DNA of 64,000 nucleotides, taken from assembly GCA_029260015.1 (NCBI GenBank), contig JAJDEB010000044.1:1-64000 (forward strand). The letters are read 5' to 3'. Source of the DNA: Phycisphaerae bacterium. GTDB taxonomy: Bacteria; Planctomycetota; Phycisphaerae; UBA1845. The translations under genes were made by a program, and so were the position numbers. Positions 51,801 to 61,539 of the stretch are shown here, piece after piece (position 1 is the first letter of the stretch; each line of letters begins with the position of its first letter). The notes below the pieces were generated by a model. That model did no database searches, was not told the DNA's origin, and worked only from the letters and a program-made list of their open reading frames with translations.

Positions 51801-53637
51801 TGAACTGCTCTTGGATGATGCAGAGTGGTTCGAGCGGATAGACGTCGGGCAACAAAGCGTTGAACTTGCTGCTGGTGAGGTCAAGTCGGTCGGATATCGA
51901 ATCCGCGTGCGCAAAGTCGGGCAGTACGATCTGAAAGTGACAGCCCGTGGCAGTGGGGTGGCCGACGCGATCAAGCGATCCATCGAAGTTGTTTCCGATG
52001 GCCAACGCGTCGAGCGGGTTTTCAACGGAACCCTTTCGCAGCCTGCAGATTTGGAATTCGTGCTACCGGAATCGGCGATCGAGGGCAGCGCCAAGGCGAT
52101 CGTCAAATTCTATCCCTCGAGTTTCAGCCAGCTTGTCGAGGGACTCGATGCGATTTTCCAAAAGCCATACGGCTGCTTCGAGCAGACGTCATCCACGACT
52201 TATCCGAACGTGTTGGCGTTGGATTACTTGCGACGAACCGGGACGAGCGTTCCCGAGGTCGAGGTAAAGGCCCATCAGTACATTCACTTGGGTTACCAGC
52301 GGTTGCTCGGGTTTGAAGTCGATGGCGGCGGGTTCGATTGGTTTGGTCGCCCGCCGGCCAACCGCACCCTGACGGCCTATGGTTTGATGGAATTTGAGGA
52401 CATGGCCCAAGTGCGCGAAGTGGACCTGAGTCTGATCGGCCGGACGCGGGAATGGCTCATGAGCCAAAGACGAATCGACGGCTCGTGGGAACCCGAATCG
52501 CACAAGATGCACGTCGATCCGACGCAGCGCGGTGACTTAGCCACTTTGAGCACCACCGCGTACGTCGCCTGGGCGGTTTATCGAAATTCTCCGTCACGTG
52601 CTGACGCCGCCGCGACGCTCGACTATCTGCTTTCGCATCGCCCGGAGTCGATCGACGATCCCTATCTGCTCGCGCTGGTTTGCAACGCGCTTTTCGCAAT
52701 GGACGCAAGTGGCGGTTTCGCACAGGATTACGTCGCCAGACTCGACGACATTAAGCGGACATCGGATGACTTGAAAACTATTTGGTGGGAACAGGGTAAA
52801 GGACAGCGCACTGCGTTCTATGGAAGCGGCCGTAGCGGAAGCATCGAGACCACGGCGCTGGCGTCGCTCGCATTGATGGAGTCGGGACGTTACACGCGTT
52901 CCGTTCGAAGCGCTCTGACTTGGTTGGCAGAACAGAAGGATTCGATCGGGACATTCCACACCACGCAAGCAACGGTCTTGGGTCTGAAGGCATTGATCGA
53001 GGGAACCGGAAGACCTCTCGCGGATTCTGCTGAACGTCGAATCGAGCTTGTATTGAACGACGTACCGCTACCAACGATTACCATTCCGGCTGAGCAAGGT
53101 GAAGTCGTTCGGCAAGTCGATCTATCCGAACAGATCAGAGTCGGTTCACAGCGACTGGCCTTGACGGCACGGGGAGAGAATGCGGCCGGCTACCAGGTTG
53201 CATTCAGCTACCACGTGCCTTCGGAAAATGTCTCTGGCCGCGATGAACCCTTGTCGATCGACATTCGCTACGCCAAGTCTGAACTGCGCGTTGGAGATTC
53301 GATGACGGCGGTTGCGACGATCGTGAACAACATGGCTGATCGCGCCCCGATGGTCATTCTAGATTTGCCCATCCCAGCCGGTTTTGGCATCGACCGCACG
53401 GATTTCGACCGCCTCGTGCAATCGAATGCGATTGCCAAATTCCAGGTCAATCCAAGAACGGTGGTGCTCTATCTGCGCGGGCTTGATCCGGGGACGCCGG
53501 TGATGTTCAACTACGAACTGACAGCCACGATGCCAGTCAAGATTACCGTCCCGCCCGCGAGGGTTTATGAATACTATGATCCTGAGACCCAGGGCCAAAG
53601 TCAGCCCAATGCGCTAACGGTTAGGGAAGCGGCATAA
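48820..53637 (+). CDS. giant alpha-2-macroglobulin with anti-sigma-like N-terminus and membrane segment in the bait region
   Basis: The protein has about 1,605 residues (ATG 48820 with GGGAG; a GTG at 48799 is in frame). Residues about 10-80 resemble the cytoplasmic N-terminal domain of anti-sigma factors (EHEILTLVDGYVNGLLSSRD), though the Cys/His zinc signature is missing. A membrane helix follows (FVAFGVAASVAIVGVLHVYY, about 95-115, with positive residues before it). Macroglobulin domains come next (LSTDKPVYQPGQTILCRSLA). Two hydrophobic segments at about 811-827 and 831-853 are followed by LPSLSRAREMSKTVAARASL, a pseudopilin-like motif, within the presumed bait region. The thioester GCFEQ is at 1118-1122. 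Such proteins trap proteases in the periplasm. Confidence 0.88.
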   Translation: MSNRNHGANREHEILTLVDGYVNGLLSSRDRAFVEQQCEFSPVWRAALAEAQKRDELMRNLPESEASEALIRKTLSGIEDHATKSDRRRRVGMRFVAFGVAASVAIVGVLHVYYLTLAPSPYDLRVFGQTALLANSDASLRVQLFDRDREQGVSGAPVAIGLRNMQSGDVFKLASFKTDTGGSHRTRFRLPDWTDGEYELSVIANVAGKREAITRHIKLTRSWKLMLSTDKPVYQPGQTILCRSLALRKPDLKPIAGHGMTFTITDPKGNVIFKQHDVTSKFGIASIECPLATEIIEGPYTIEATVGETISRLAVEVKKYVLPKFKITLDLDQPYYKPGQTVRGSVQAEYYFGKPVANARVNVKADGVHGISATLAELSVMTEGSGLADFEFTLPSTMPGTEQVSGDASIAISVDVTDPAGQSVAKRIRLRVTTNPIRVEVIAENGSLVRGVSNTIHLLANYADGEPARARLAVTGLDHEILTNSMGVATFNLTPTTDEVGMTIRATDEQGRVGRRHVTLTCGKNTSDFLIRTDKSVYDGGETVDFLTIGYGSQPVFIDFIKDGQTILTETVEMVDGRGAYQLDLPPDIFGTLELVAYRFGAAGLPIRKSRVLFVRQASELTIKSNLDFDEYRPGGKAKLTFTLANGDGQPTPGAISLAAVDEAVFGVLDQLPGLEGRFFMLEQELLEPIYAIYPWSPNLTTSKPTVDRIALENALFTVASNARTRGMSGGRGERIQALLDSGYVTPRTLRVLEDPNLVKLMESVDGSDELAALLHETNQHTLQAISFPAKAREVTRTRHSALRKMKTTWKTLGAALAVCVMIRLCMMSRIWVNIIVVGLILALLVSILLPSLSRAREMSKTVAARASLRSLAQANMTFTSDDKSEAVVPIAGQKPLPVRVRDWFPETLLWRPELITDDNGRVEIDIDLADSITTWRVSASAVTADGSLGGSSAAIRVFQPFFVDLNLPVALTRGDEVTIPVVVYNYLDSAQTVELLLDDAEWFERIDVGQQSVELAAGEVKSVGYRIRVRKVGQYDLKVTARGSGVADAIKRSIEVVSDGQRVERVFNGTLSQPADLEFVLPESAIEGSAKAIVKFYPSSFSQLVEGLDAIFQKPYGCFEQTSSTTYPNVLALDYLRRTGTSVPEVEVKAHQYIHLGYQRLLGFEVDGGGFDWFGRPPANRTLTAYGLMEFEDMAQVREVDLSLIGRTREWLMSQRRIDGSWEPESHKMHVDPTQRGDLATLSTTAYVAWAVYRNSPSRADAAATLDYLLSHRPESIDDPYLLALVCNALFAMDASGGFAQDYVARLDDIKRTSDDLKTIWWEQGKGQRTAFYGSGRSGSIETTALASLALMESGRYTRSVRSALTWLAEQKDSIGTFHTTQATVLGLKALIEGTGRPLADSAERRIELVLNDVPLPTITIPAEQGEVVRQVDLSEQIRVGSQRLALTARGENAAGYQVAFSYHVPSENVSGRDEPLSIDIRYAKSELRVGDSMTAVATIVNNMADRAPMVILDLPIPAGFGIDRTDFDRLVQSNAIAKFQVNPRTVVLYLRGLDPGTPVMFNYELTATMPVKITVPPARVYEYYDPETQGQSQPNALTVREAA

Positions 53638-53721
53638 AATCACGGGGAACCGCGTCACGATCAAGCAACACATAGTAGGACGTAGGCTCTGTTCAGTCCC
53701 TAGGAAACTCGTTTGGAAGTC

Positions 53722-55599
53722 CTATCGAACATAGAAACTGAACTCGAATGTGATTGACTTTGACTCGCCTGGGTTGAGTTTGAATTCCCAAGTTACGTCA
53801 CTGTGGTTGTTGACCGTCCAACCTCGATATTTTTTCCAGTCCTGGAGATGGTAGTCGTTGATTCGGATGACGCCGTTGTCTGAGGCTGATTCCACCTTGC
53901 CGCCGATACTCGTGCTCACTCGCATCTGCGAAGCTTCATCGCGGTAATTGGTAACTGTGATCGTGCTCTTCTTTCGTATCAACGAAAAATGATCTCTGTC
54001 CCAAACCAAAGCATTCGGAATCCGATTTAGCTCTTGTTCAACGTAGTCTCCGCGCACATCGACAGCAACTGTGACAGGAAGAAGCACCGTCCCGCCAGCT
54101 GGCGTGTAGGTTAGCAACTCCTGGGCAAGTGGTAGAAGGTTGCGAAGCACCAAGGCGGGGCCGGTGGTCCACGGGACCCCTGTGGAATTGATCAATTCGA
54201 ATTGATGCCAGACTTTGTTGTTGGATAGCCGCAGTGGCGAGTCGTTCGCCGCAGTCTTTGCGTTGACAACTTGGCCAGACTCCTCATCCCGAACCACGCG
54301 GAGATCAAAAGTGTACAAACTGCGAAGGGGAACATCGTTTTGCCACAGGGGCAGGGTGAGTCTAGCCCCTTTGTTTAAAGACACGTCTTCTGCGCTGTAG
54401 ACGTAGAGGTCCTGCTCACGGTTGGACGCCAGCTCAGGGGCAAGATTAAGCGCGCTATCGTTGGCCACAGGCGGCCGAGCGGACATGCCTCGGGGCAACT
54501 CGGCGATGCGCTGTGTTAGTAGAGCATTGCTCAACCGGCCTGTTTGCCCCATCAAGTTGGGGGCAGCCACGGCCAAGGTTTGACGAAGGGTCCGTTCCAG
54601 CGAAAGCGGGGACACCACCGACTTAAATCTGAAATTCGGGACGCCAACCACCAGGTCGATTGTCGCACCGTCGATATCCTCTGCTTCATTGAGTAGCTCG
54701 CCCTGAAGAGCCAAGGCGCCGTCGGTTTCCAGCGCTCCGCCCAATCGATAAGTAGGAATCCATCGAACACCTTCGGAAAAATAAAGTAGATTCAGATCAA
54801 CGGCCTTGCCAGCCATCTGTGGACCCATCTCAATGGTCAGGCGTTTTGTGGTGCTAACGATTTCCTCGCGGAGTTCGATTTGAGTCTTGAGTCCGGCACC
54901 CGATACCGTTCGCACGTCCGCAACTGGCATTACCAACTGCCCATGATCTGCCGTCTCAATCACCAGGAATTGACCACCAACGGGGATGATTTCTCGTTTG
55001 GATTCCCCAACTTGATGACGGGGCAATGACACTGGAGGAGTAGGAGACAAGGAATAATTCGCGTAGATGCTCGAGTGCAACGGTGTCGCAGCTTGGGGGG
55101 TGATTTTGGGCGGCGTGTCGAGCATGGAGTCGTCGGAACGATCCAGAACCGCCACCAACCGCCCTTCCACCGATTGAATTGTATTGCCTGTCAATCCGAG
55201 TCGGACGGCATTGCCTTGATTGGCCCGTAGCAGATCAAGTATGGAGATGCATGTTGTCAGTCTTTTGCGCTCCTGTTTTTTCTCGATCCATTCGGCGCGC
55301 ATGCTGAGCGTGCGATCGCCTGCGCTGGCCCAGAAACTCCCGAGGATCGCTCCATCCGGGACCTCGTTCGTAAAAACACGGCCGTCGGCGTCGGCAATTC
55401 CGGTAGCCTGTTTGACGAATAAGCCATGACCGTCCTTGAAGACGATGACGCGTGATGTCTTGAGGTCAAGTTCCCCGCGAGCATCATCACCGTTGGTAGC
55501 CAGGGCGCTTGATGCACAGAGATCACCGATACCGGTCAGCGCCAAGACAATGACTGGTTGGACCAACTTGTTTAGGGTCCAATGCGTTGGTTTGTACAT
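53722..55599 (-). CDS. secreted DUF4139/mucoidy-inhibitor-A-like protein
   Basis: From ATG 55599 (behind GGAG) the protein has 625 residues. It has a signal peptide (LVQPVIVLALTGIGDLCASS), an N-terminal region and a DUF4139-type beta-rich domain with LNLLYFSEGVRWIPTYRLGG, GELLNEAEDIDGATIDLVVG, DLYVYSAEDVSLNKGARLTL and a final SFYVR. The family's biochemical role is unknown; members often sit beside macroglobulins or other surface proteins. The longer open frame upstream to 55797 has no signal or similarity. It lies between, and is antisense to, two alpha-2-macroglobulin genes. Confidence 0.8.
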   Translation of the reverse strand: MYKPTHWTLNKLVQPVIVLALTGIGDLCASSALATNGDDARGELDLKTSRVIVFKDGHGLFVKQATGIADADGRVFTNEVPDGAILGSFWASAGDRTLSMRAEWIEKKQERKRLTTCISILDLLRANQGNAVRLGLTGNTIQSVEGRLVAVLDRSDDSMLDTPPKITPQAATPLHSSIYANYSLSPTPPVSLPRHQVGESKREIIPVGGQFLVIETADHGQLVMPVADVRTVSGAGLKTQIELREEIVSTTKRLTIEMGPQMAGKAVDLNLLYFSEGVRWIPTYRLGGALETDGALALQGELLNEAEDIDGATIDLVVGVPNFRFKSVVSPLSLERTLRQTLAVAAPNLMGQTGRLSNALLTQRIAELPRGMSARPPVANDSALNLAPELASNREQDLYVYSAEDVSLNKGARLTLPLWQNDVPLRSLYTFDLRVVRDEESGQVVNAKTAANDSPLRLSNNKVWHQFELINSTGVPWTTGPALVLRNLLPLAQELLTYTPAGGTVLLPVTVAVDVRGDYVEQELNRIPNALVWDRDHFSLIRKKSTITVTNYRDEASQMRVSTSIGGKVESASDNGVIRINDYHLQDWKKYRGWTVNNHSDVTWEFKLNPGESKSITFEFSFYVR

Positions 55600-55830
55600 G
55601 GTTAGCTCTCCTTCATGTAGGCCGCAGGCCATCAATTCCATTGATTTGCACGACGCATGAGGTGAATTGGACGGTGTCGTACAATCGGTAGTTCCGTATT
55701 GGGTTCGTAACGACTGAAAAATCTTCTTATTCCTTAGAAGTCGCGGGAACTCCGTGTCGAACAGTGCGTCCAAGTCCACACGTCCTCTGTAATACACCTA
55801 TGGAACAGCGATTTTTGAATGGGGCCTGCC

Positions 55831-58800
55831 ATGTTGATAAAGACAATTAGCGTAATTACGGTCGGAGTGTTTTCTTCTGTTGTTGCTTTACTGGCCGCTG
55901 GTACAGCGCCTGTGGTTGACCGAGCCACGTCGGAGTCGCTGGGAGGTCCCGATCGTTATCTGACGTTTGTCTCGTCGGACAAACCCGTCTATCGGACCGG
56001 TGAACGCGTTTACATCCGTGGCGTTAAGCTTCATGCCCAAACGCACATGCCCATGCCGGCTGACCTTGCTGCCAACGGACTGATTGAGATTCGTGGCCCC
56101 AAGGGGGAGCGCGTTGCTGGAGGGCATGCCTCATCGCAAGACAGTGTGATCTCGTTCGCGTGGGACATTCCCGACGGGCAGCCGGGCGGTCCGTATGTCG
56201 TCAGAATCAGTGATCCATTTACGGGTCAACCACCGGCTGAGCGCAGTTTCGACATCCGCAATTACCGAGCTCCGCGTTTGAAAACCCAGATCGAATTTCT
56301 GCGCGACGGGTACGGTCCCGGTGATCGGGCGACGGCCTCACTCCATGTCGACCGCGCCGAAGGTGGCGTCCCTTCGGGCGCAAGGGTCACCGCCATCGCG
56401 CGCATTGATGGTATGGAGATCCATCGAAACGAAACCCGCGTGAACTTGCTTGGAATCTGCACAGTAAGTTTTGACCTGCCCCAGGACATCGCTCGTGGCG
56501 AGGGGACGCTGGCGTTGGTCATTGAGGATGGCGGTGTGGTAGAGACAGCCACCAAGTCCATTCCCATCTTGTTGCAAACTTTGGACCTGATGATGTATCC
56601 GGAGAGCGGTGAACTGATTGCAGGATTGCCCACACGTGTTTACGTAGAAGCCCGGACGCCCAACGACAAACCGGCGGATATCGTCGGACGTGTTGTCAAC
56701 AAACAGGGTGCAACCGTTGCAACCCTCAAGACCGAGCATGAAGGCCGGGGACGCTTCGCCTTCACTCCAAAACGTGGCGGGCAATATGAACTGCATATCT
56801 CCGAACCGGCTGGGATCAGAACCACGTATCCACTTCCGATTGTCAAAGAGCGCGGAGCAGTCGTGCGATCGGTTGAAGATGTCGTTGAGGCCGGCGATTC
56901 GATCCAGCTACGCGTCGGTGCAAATGCAGCGATGCCATTGACTGTCACGCTAAGTCAGCGCGAGACGATCGTATCACGAGCCACAATCGATCCCCCTTCC
57001 GGTTCGCTGAGCGATGTCATGCTCTATGCTCCGGAACCCGTAGACGGTGTACTCATCGCTACGGTTTATGACGCCGATGGCAAACCCTTGGCCGAGCGAT
57101 TGGTTTTTCGCAAGCCGCAACATCCGATCAAGATCGACATAAGCCCTGATCGCGAGCAATACACGCCTGGGGATGCTGCATCGTTTACCATCACCACAAC
57201 GGACGTTAAGGGGACTCCGATCAGCGCAGTCGTTGGTCTAAAAGTGACCGACGACAGTATCTTAGAGATGATCGAAAAGCGCGAGCAGGCCCCGCGATTG
57301 CCCGTGATGGTGTTTCTCGAACCGGAAGCCCGTGAAATCGCCGATGCCCACGTTTACTTGGATGATGCCAATCCGAAGGCTCCGCTGGCAATCGACCTGC
57401 TGCTTGGCACTCAAGGTTGGCGGCGCTTTGCATTCCACCATGCCGAAGAATTCATGGCCGAGAGTGAAGACGCCGCGGCGCGGGTCCTGGCATTTCGAAA
57501 CACTCGATCAAGTGATGGTTTACGATTCGATGATGGGTTTGGACGGGGAGGATTCGCTGGCAAAGGTGGCGGGCTACCCAACGACGCTGACGTCATTCAA
57601 TTGGGCGCTGAAATTCGCGACATGGCGGTTTTTCCGCGTCCCATGCCCGTGGCACTGAAAGATGAAGAGAAGAAGTTGGCCGCCAAAAACGACAATGGGC
57701 CTGGCCGTCCGGGTGGCGTTGGTGACAAGAATGTTCCCGTCGCGCTCGAACGCGAATTGGTTAACCGCGACCGACGGGCGAAAAGGCGGCAGCGTGGCGG
57801 TAGGGCAAAACAGTTGGCATTGATGTCCGAGAGCATTGAGTCGTTTGACGTTGATGTTTTTGGGAACAACGTGATGGTTGCTGTTCGCGAATATGCCCAT
57901 CAGCTTCGCACCGGACGTCAACCAAATGACCGCATCGACTTCACCGAAACGCTTTACTGGCACGCCGGTGTTCGTACGGATTCTCAGACGGGCCAAGCCA
58001 AGGTGCGTTTTGCCCTCAGTGATGCAGTTACGACATTCCGCGTAATTGCAGACGCCTTTGATGCCAACGGTCACCTTGGGCAAGGTGCGTCGGCGATTGA
58101 ATCGGTGAAACCATTCTACATCGAACCAAAGTTGCCTCTGGAAGTGACGGCTGGAGACATCGTGACAATTCCAGTCGGCATCGTCAGCAATTTGAATGTC
58201 GCTGGCGACAGTGCAACGATTGAAGTCGATACAACCGAGGGCCTTTCAGTTGAACCTGTTTCGCCCGTGTCGCTCACATCAAACAATCGTGGTCGCGGTC
58301 TCATCAACGTTCAAATCAAAAATGCAGCGAGTTCGACAACGCTCACCATTCGCGGTCATTCTTCGGATCAAACCGACACGGTCACGCGGCCACTCGCGAT
58401 CAAACCGCTGGGCTTTCCGGTCGAGTTGGCCCACGGGGGTGTGTTAAGCCCCGGCGAACCGACGGAGCACGAAATCGTGATCCCCGAGCATCTGGTTGCC
58501 GGTAGCGTCCAGGCCAAGATCTCGGTCTATCCAACACCATTGGCGAATATGACCTCCGCGCTGCAGCGATTGATTCGGGAACCGCACGGTTGTTTCGAGC
58601 AGACCAGTTCGACGAGCTACCCGCTGGTGATGGCCCAACAGTATTTTTTGAGCCACAGCGGAATCGATCCGCAGTTGATTGCCCGTAGTAGTGAGAACCT
58701 CCAGAAGAGTTACGCCAAACTCGCGGGTTTCGAATGCAGCAAGAAAGGATATGAATGGTTCGGTCAGGATCCCGGGCACGAAGCGCTGACCGCTTACGGT

Positions 58801-60012
58801 CTTATGCAGTTTTGCGATATGGCCAAAGTGCGTGATGTTGACGCCAAGATGATCGAGCGCACCCGTCAGTGGTTACTCAAAACGCGCGACGGAAATGGCG
58901 GTTTCACTCGAGGACGTCGAGCCTTGCACACCTGGATTGAAGACCGCAACTGCTCCAACGGATATATCCTCTGGGCGCTACAGGAATCAGGCGAATCAGG
59001 ACTAGAAGAGGAAGTCGCCGCGTTCAAGAGCGCCGCGGAGAACGACTCCAACACGTACGTTACGGCGTTGGCCGCCAACATCATGGCACTGGCTGGGGAC
59101 ATGAAATCCGCCAAGGTCTTCATGGATCGCCTCGCTGCAAGACAAAATGACAATGGCTGGATCGACGGGGCCAAGACTTCGATCGTTGGCAGTGGCGGTG
59201 AAGCACTGAACGTTGAAACCACGGCGCTGGCTGTTCTGGCATGGTTGCGCGATCCGTCATACATAGCGTCGGTCGAAGAAGGTGTCCGCAGTCTGTTTGA
59301 ATCGTGCAAGGCTGGGCGGTTCGGTTCCACGCAGTCTACGGTCTTAGCCTTGCAAGCCATCGTTGAATACGACCGCTCGAAAGCCCGCCCCAAGGCTGGC
59401 GGTTCGATTACGGTCCTTCACGATGGTGAACCGGTCGGTGCCCCCATTCCGTTTGACCGCGACACGCAAGGCGAAATCGTCTGCCCGAACATGTCTGATC
59501 TGTTGACGCCGGGTACACACACGATTGCATTGCGGATGGATGATGGCAGTGAGATGCCTTACGCCGTCACCGTCAATTTCTTCAGCACGCAATTGGGTTC
59601 GCACAAGCAGTGTGCCGTCGATTTGCAGGTGAAGCTCGCCGATGAGTTGATGGCGGAGGGTGAAGTGACGGAGGCCATGGTGAAGGTTCACAATCGCAAC
59701 GATGGGGCGATTCCAACGCCGGTGGCGATCATCGGTCTGCCGGGCGGTTTGGAGCCGCGTCACAATCAACTCAAGGAGTTGGTGAAGTCCGGCAAGATCG
59801 CCGCATACGAGGTCATTGGTCGTGAAGTCGTGCTCTATTGGCGCGGCATGAGCGCCGGTCAAACGATCGACGTTCCTCTTTCGCTGGTCGCGGCTATTCC
59901 AGGCCAATACACCGGTCCTGCCAGCCGCGCGTACCTTTACTACACAGACGAATTCAAGACCTGGACCGAACCGATCAGAATCAAGATTACGCCGAACGGC
60001 GTTGATGGATAA
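55831..60012 (+). CDS. second alpha-2-macroglobulin with thioester
   Basis: The protein has about 1,393 residues and a signal peptide (MLIKTISVITVGVFSSVVAL). MG2-type FVSSDKPVYRTGERVYIRG, several beta-sandwich domains and the bait-region insert (GRGGFAGKGG and a basic RRAKRRQRGGRAKQ, about 565-680) precede the A2M domain (TLYWHAGVRTDSQTGQAKV). The thioester is GCFEQ at 920-924, followed by the alpha/alpha toroid (QDPGHEALTAYGLMQFCDMA, YEWFGQD) and a receptor-like C-terminus. ATG 55831 is eight bases after GGGG; an earlier ATG at 55819 is possible. Bacterial members are periplasmic protease inhibitors. No penicillin-binding partner lies adjacent; the divergent neighbour is the DUF4139 gene. 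Confidence 0.92.
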   Translation: MLIKTISVITVGVFSSVVALLAAGTAPVVDRATSESLGGPDRYLTFVSSDKPVYRTGERVYIRGVKLHAQTHMPMPADLAANGLIEIRGPKGERVAGGHASSQDSVISFAWDIPDGQPGGPYVVRISDPFTGQPPAERSFDIRNYRAPRLKTQIEFLRDGYGPGDRATASLHVDRAEGGVPSGARVTAIARIDGMEIHRNETRVNLLGICTVSFDLPQDIARGEGTLALVIEDGGVVETATKSIPILLQTLDLMMYPESGELIAGLPTRVYVEARTPNDKPADIVGRVVNKQGATVATLKTEHEGRGRFAFTPKRGGQYELHISEPAGIRTTYPLPIVKERGAVVRSVEDVVEAGDSIQLRVGANAAMPLTVTLSQRETIVSRATIDPPSGSLSDVMLYAPEPVDGVLIATVYDADGKPLAERLVFRKPQHPIKIDISPDREQYTPGDAASFTITTTDVKGTPISAVVGLKVTDDSILEMIEKREQAPRLPVMVFLEPEAREIADAHVYLDDANPKAPLAIDLLLGTQGWRRFAFHHAEEFMAESEDAAARVLAFRNTRSSDGLRFDDGFGRGGFAGKGGGLPNDADVIQLGAEIRDMAVFPRPMPVALKDEEKKLAAKNDNGPGRPGGVGDKNVPVALERELVNRDRRAKRRQRGGRAKQLALMSESIESFDVDVFGNNVMVAVREYAHQLRTGRQPNDRIDFTETLYWHAGVRTDSQTGQAKVRFALSDAVTTFRVIADAFDANGHLGQGASAIESVKPFYIEPKLPLEVTAGDIVTIPVGIVSNLNVAGDSATIEVDTTEGLSVEPVSPVSLTSNNRGRGLINVQIKNAASSTTLTIRGHSSDQTDTVTRPLAIKPLGFPVELAHGGVLSPGEPTEHEIVIPEHLVAGSVQAKISVYPTPLANMTSALQRLIREPHGCFEQTSSTSYPLVMAQQYFLSHSGIDPQLIARSSENLQKSYAKLAGFECSKKGYEWFGQDPGHEALTAYGLMQFCDMAKVRDVDAKMIERTRQWLLKTRDGNGGFTRGRRALHTWIEDRNCSNGYILWALQESGESGLEEEVAAFKSAAENDSNTYVTALAANIMALAGDMKSAKVFMDRLAARQNDNGWIDGAKTSIVGSGGEALNVETTALAVLAWLRDPSYIASVEEGVRSLFESCKAGRFGSTQSTVLALQAIVEYDRSKARPKAGGSITVLHDGEPVGAPIPFDRDTQGEIVCPNMSDLLTPGTHTIALRMDDGSEMPYAVTVNFFSTQLGSHKQCAVDLQVKLADELMAEGEVTEAMVKVHNRNDGAIPTPVAIIGLPGGLEPRHNQLKELVKSGKIAAYEVIGREVVLYWRGMSAGQTIDVPLSLVAAIPGQYTGPASRAYLYYTDEFKTWTEPIRIKITPNGVDG

Positions 60013-60196
60013 CGTGTCTTTGGGTGACCTCGCGTGGGCAAACACTGGGAGGCACGCGCCCCGTGGTACACAAAGCGCTACGGTTGGATTACTACTGCTC
60101 TAATAAATCCCCTTTTCCTCACCCAATGCATGCCATCAAAGTATAATGATCGAAAGAGATTGATTGATACGTTCCCCATATGAGGAAGCATATGCG

Positions 60197-61474
60197 ATGT
60201 CCGAACAAGTCGTCATTTGTCAAAATTGCGGCCATGAAATCAAGTTGACCGAAGCGATCTCGGCTCCAATTGTCGATCGTCTGCGAAAGCAGTTTGAAGC
60301 CGATGCGCGCAAAAAGAGCGAAGAACTAGCCAAGCGCGAACAGGCCCTTTCCGGCAAAGCTGCAGAACTCGAAGATGCGAAAGCGACCATCGATGCGCAA
60401 GTGGCTGAGCGTTTGAAAACCGAACGGCAACGCGTGGCGAGAGAGGAGTCTGAGAAAGCGTCTGCTGCGATTGCAATCGAGTTGAATGACCTTCGCGAAC
60501 AACTTGACGAAAAGGCCAACAAGCTTGAGGACGCCCAGAGGAATGAGCTGGAGCTACGCAAGCAGCGGCGCAACCTTGAGGAACGCCAGAAGCAATTGCA
60601 ACTCGAAGTCGAGCGTAAGCTGGACACTGAACGTAAAGCGATTCGAGACGCCGCTCAGCTTGAACTGTCGGAGGCACATCGCCTCAAAGAAGCTGAGAAA
60701 GAACAACAACTTGCAGCAATGCGAAAGCAGATCGATGACCTGAAGCGCAAAGCGGAACAAGGTTCCCAGCAGATACAGGGTGAAATCTTGGAGCTTGAAC
60801 TCGAATCACTTCTTTCAACGCGATTCCCGGGCGACACAATTCAGCCAGTCCCCAAAGGTGTCCATGGCGGTGATGTGCTCCAACATGTACACGACGCAAA
60901 CGGCAACGCGTGCGGAACAATCATCTGGGAATCCAAGCGGACCAAGGCGTGGAGCGACGGCTGGCTTCCGAAACTACGCGACGACCAACGGGACGCCAAA
61001 GCAGAGCTGGCCGCGATTGTCAGTGTCGCGCTTCCCAGCAATGTATCGACCTTCGCTTTGGTTGAGGGCGTATGGATAACAAGCGGGGCATGTGTTGCGG
61101 GTCTTGCGACGGCGCTACGCCTAAGCCTCATCGAGATCAACACAATCAAGCAAGCGGAGGAAGGCCGCCATAGCAAGATGGAAGTTCTATATGCTTATCT
61201 CGCAGGTCCGCAGTTTCGCCAGCGTGTCGAAGCCACCATCGAATCGTTTGGAGCGCTGCGAAATGACCTCGAACAAGAGAAGCGAGCGATGCAGCGCATC
61301 TGGGCAAAGCGAGAAAAGCAGATCGAACGGGTTCTCGCCAACACTGTCGGAATGCACGGTGATGTCGCCGGGATCATCGGGGGAGCATTACCGGAGATAG
61401 CAGGCATCGAATTGAAAGCACTCGGAATCGACTCAGCCAATGCAATGGATATTGCCAAGCCATTGGACGGATAA
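60197..61474 (+). CDS. DUF2130-domain coiled-coil protein
   Basis: The 425-residue protein starts with a short zinc-ribbon-like segment (MSEQVVICQNCGHEIKLTEA), then a long Glu/Lys/Gln-rich coiled coil (about 25-205), and the DUF2130 domain (about 207-400; LELELESLLSTRFPGDTIQP, GTIIWESKRTKAWSDGWLPK, RDDQRDAKAELAAIVSVALP). The DUF2130 core resembles restriction-endonuclease-like folds, with E-S-K in the right place, but activity is not proven. GAGGAAG precedes ATG 60197. A TATAAT sits at 60142-60147, without a clear -35, and could be its -10. It converges with a truncated helicase. Confidence 0.88.
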   Translation: MSEQVVICQNCGHEIKLTEAISAPIVDRLRKQFEADARKKSEELAKREQALSGKAAELEDAKATIDAQVAERLKTERQRVAREESEKASAAIAIELNDLREQLDEKANKLEDAQRNELELRKQRRNLEERQKQLQLEVERKLDTERKAIRDAAQLELSEAHRLKEAEKEQQLAAMRKQIDDLKRKAEQGSQQIQGEILELELESLLSTRFPGDTIQPVPKGVHGGDVLQHVHDANGNACGTIIWESKRTKAWSDGWLPKLRDDQRDAKAELAAIVSVALPSNVSTFALVEGVWITSGACVAGLATALRLSLIEINTIKQAEEGRHSKMEVLYAYLAGPQFRQRVEATIESFGALRNDLEQEKRAMQRIWAKREKQIERVLANTVGMHGDVAGIIGGALPEIAGIELKALGIDSANAMDIAKPLDG

Positions 61475-61539
61475 TCGACATCAGAATGCGATTGTCGATT
61501 GGTTTCTGACGCTTAGAAGAATCATCACCGAGAGCGCAT

